From positions 1,116,001 to 1,180,000 of the forward strand of contig CP015605.1 of the NCBI GenBank assembly GCA_002284895.1: a stretch of DNA of 64,000 bases. The letters run 5' to 3'. This DNA comes from Actinobacteria bacterium IMCC19121 (GTDB lineage: Bacteria; Actinomycetota; Actinomycetes; Nanopelagicales; Nanopelagicaceae). Position 1 is the stretch's first letter; every line of letters starts with the position of its first letter. The position numbers and the translations under genes are program-made. The notes below the pieces were generated by a model that was not told the DNA's origin, did not search any database, and saw only the letters and a program-made list of their open reading frames with translations. Below, one piece after another: positions 63,609 to 64,000 of this stretch.

Positions 63609-64000
63609 GATTTCCCCTTCTTAGCCATAAACTTCATAAACGCTTCCATCGCTTCATCTGATTGCAAAGCCATCGCAAAGATTTCAAACTCTGCCTTCAT
63701 TACTGCCGCCACTGATTCGTGGTTGCGAGCCTTGAGCAAAGCTTTAGTATTGATAATCGCTTGGGGTGGTTGCTCGGCGATGTGCTGGGCAATCTTTGTT
63801 GCACCGGCCAATGCATCTGAGTCAATTTCGGCGATCAGAGCCATTTCAAGTGCTGCATCTGCGCCGAAGGATTCACCAGTAAAGAAAATCTTGGCAGCTC
63901 TTTGATATCCCACTAGTGCAGGAAAGAGGAAACTTGAACCAGCTTCAGGCACCAAACCTAAAGATGCAAAGGGCATAGAGAAGTTGGCAGAAGGAGATGC
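63605..64000 (-). CDS. Enoyl-CoA hydratase/isomerase, C-terminal part (runs off window)
   Basis: The visible 131 codons are the C-terminal half of a crotonase. The frame stays open past the internal ATG at 63976 to the window edge (ASPSANFSMPFASLGLVPEAGSS), so the gene begins beyond 64000. PEAGSSFLFPALVGYQRAAKIFFTGE includes the second catalytic-region Glu and the family helix. Probably hydrates enoyl-CoA in beta-oxidation or related breakdown. Operon with the SDR. Confidence 0.88.
   Translation of the reverse strand, partial: ASPSANFSMPFASLGLVPEAGSSFLFPALVGYQRAAKIFFTGESFGADAALEMALIAEIDSDALAGATKIAQHIAEQPPQAIINTKALLKARNHESVAAVMKAEFEIFAMALQSDEAMEAFMKFMAKKGKS

Noticed and set aside
63605-64000. 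Enoyl-CoA hydratase as a truncated gene starting at 63976
   Set aside because: The frame continues with conserved residues to the window edge, so it is only cut by the window.
1-64000. Mobile elements, prophage, toxin-antitoxin pairs, CRISPR arrays
   Set aside because: No transposase, integrase, phage or Cas protein and no direct-repeat array was found; gene order is core-genome throughout.

Overview
The window is chromosomal DNA of a streamlined, low-GC actinobacterium, most likely of the freshwater acI lineage (order Nanopelagicales, Candidatus Planktophila/Nanopelagicus type). The base composition looks to be in the mid-40s percent GC by eye, low for the phylum. Gene order nevertheless follows two blocks known from Mycobacterium tuberculosis: hisS-rel-secFD-ruvBAC-yebC-pdxT-pdxS-pimA-pgsA-HIT-thrS, and trpD-ctaE-qcrCAB-ctaDC-adenosine kinase-erpA-gcvT-pepA-sucB-lipB-lipA-glnA. 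Actinobacterial markers include mannosylated phosphatidylinositol synthesis, the diheme QcrC, CtaF, DUF3043 and DUF4191. The lineage is inferred from content, not from a search. No mobile element, prophage, CRISPR array or gene-free stretch over 300 bases was seen; the largest gap, about 280 bases at 39325-39602, holds a riboswitch.

Layout. 1-12754: translation, stringent response, Sec export, Holliday-junction processing and vitamin B6 synthesis, nearly all on the minus strand. 12729-19008: phosphatidylinositol mannoside (PIM) cluster next to a HIT hydrolase and thrS, with a degenerate EF-G-like gene inserted on the other strand. 19013-21496: p-aminobenzoate (folate) genes and tRNAs Gly, Cys and Val. 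21569-24147: an MgtE-type Mg sensor protein paired with an Nramp-related transporter. 24148-27939: small metabolic genes, an exonuclease, trpD and an orphan receiver. 28090-36250: the respiratory bc1-aa3 supercomplex in two converging operons (ctaE-qcrC-qcrA-qcrB and ctaC-ctaD-ctaF-SRPBCC-EamA). 36337-39324: kinase, erpA, DUF3043 and aldo/keto reductase. 39392-43294: a compact cobalamin riboswitch, a secreted protein of unknown function and an ECF transporter (T, fused AA', S), which together look like a vitamin B12 uptake operon. 43272-56546: one-carbon and lipoate-dependent metabolism (gcvT, lpd, sucB, lipB, lipA), pepA and oxidoreductases. 56551-64000: membrane proteins, glnA, a trimmed NhaA, an NCS1 permease, a CopC-like protein, a short-chain dehydrogenase and a partial enoyl-CoA hydratase.

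Expression signals. About twenty genes have a TANNNT -10 hexamer exactly 6-7 bases (two cases 8) before the start codon and no ribosome-binding site. This is the pattern of leaderless transcripts, and I used it to fix starts. Convergent genes usually overlap or abut at their 3' ends. Only two convincing intrinsic terminators were found, after tRNA-Gly and after glnA.

The most interesting items are the B12 uptake operon with its uncharacterised secreted protein and compact riboswitch; a free-standing EF-G2-like domain with no P-loop; an NhaA that seems to lack three transmembrane helices but keeps its catalytic residues; the Mg-sensor/Nramp-related pair with an Mg-type binding site; and a PabC-like protein with no lysine at the expected PLP position.
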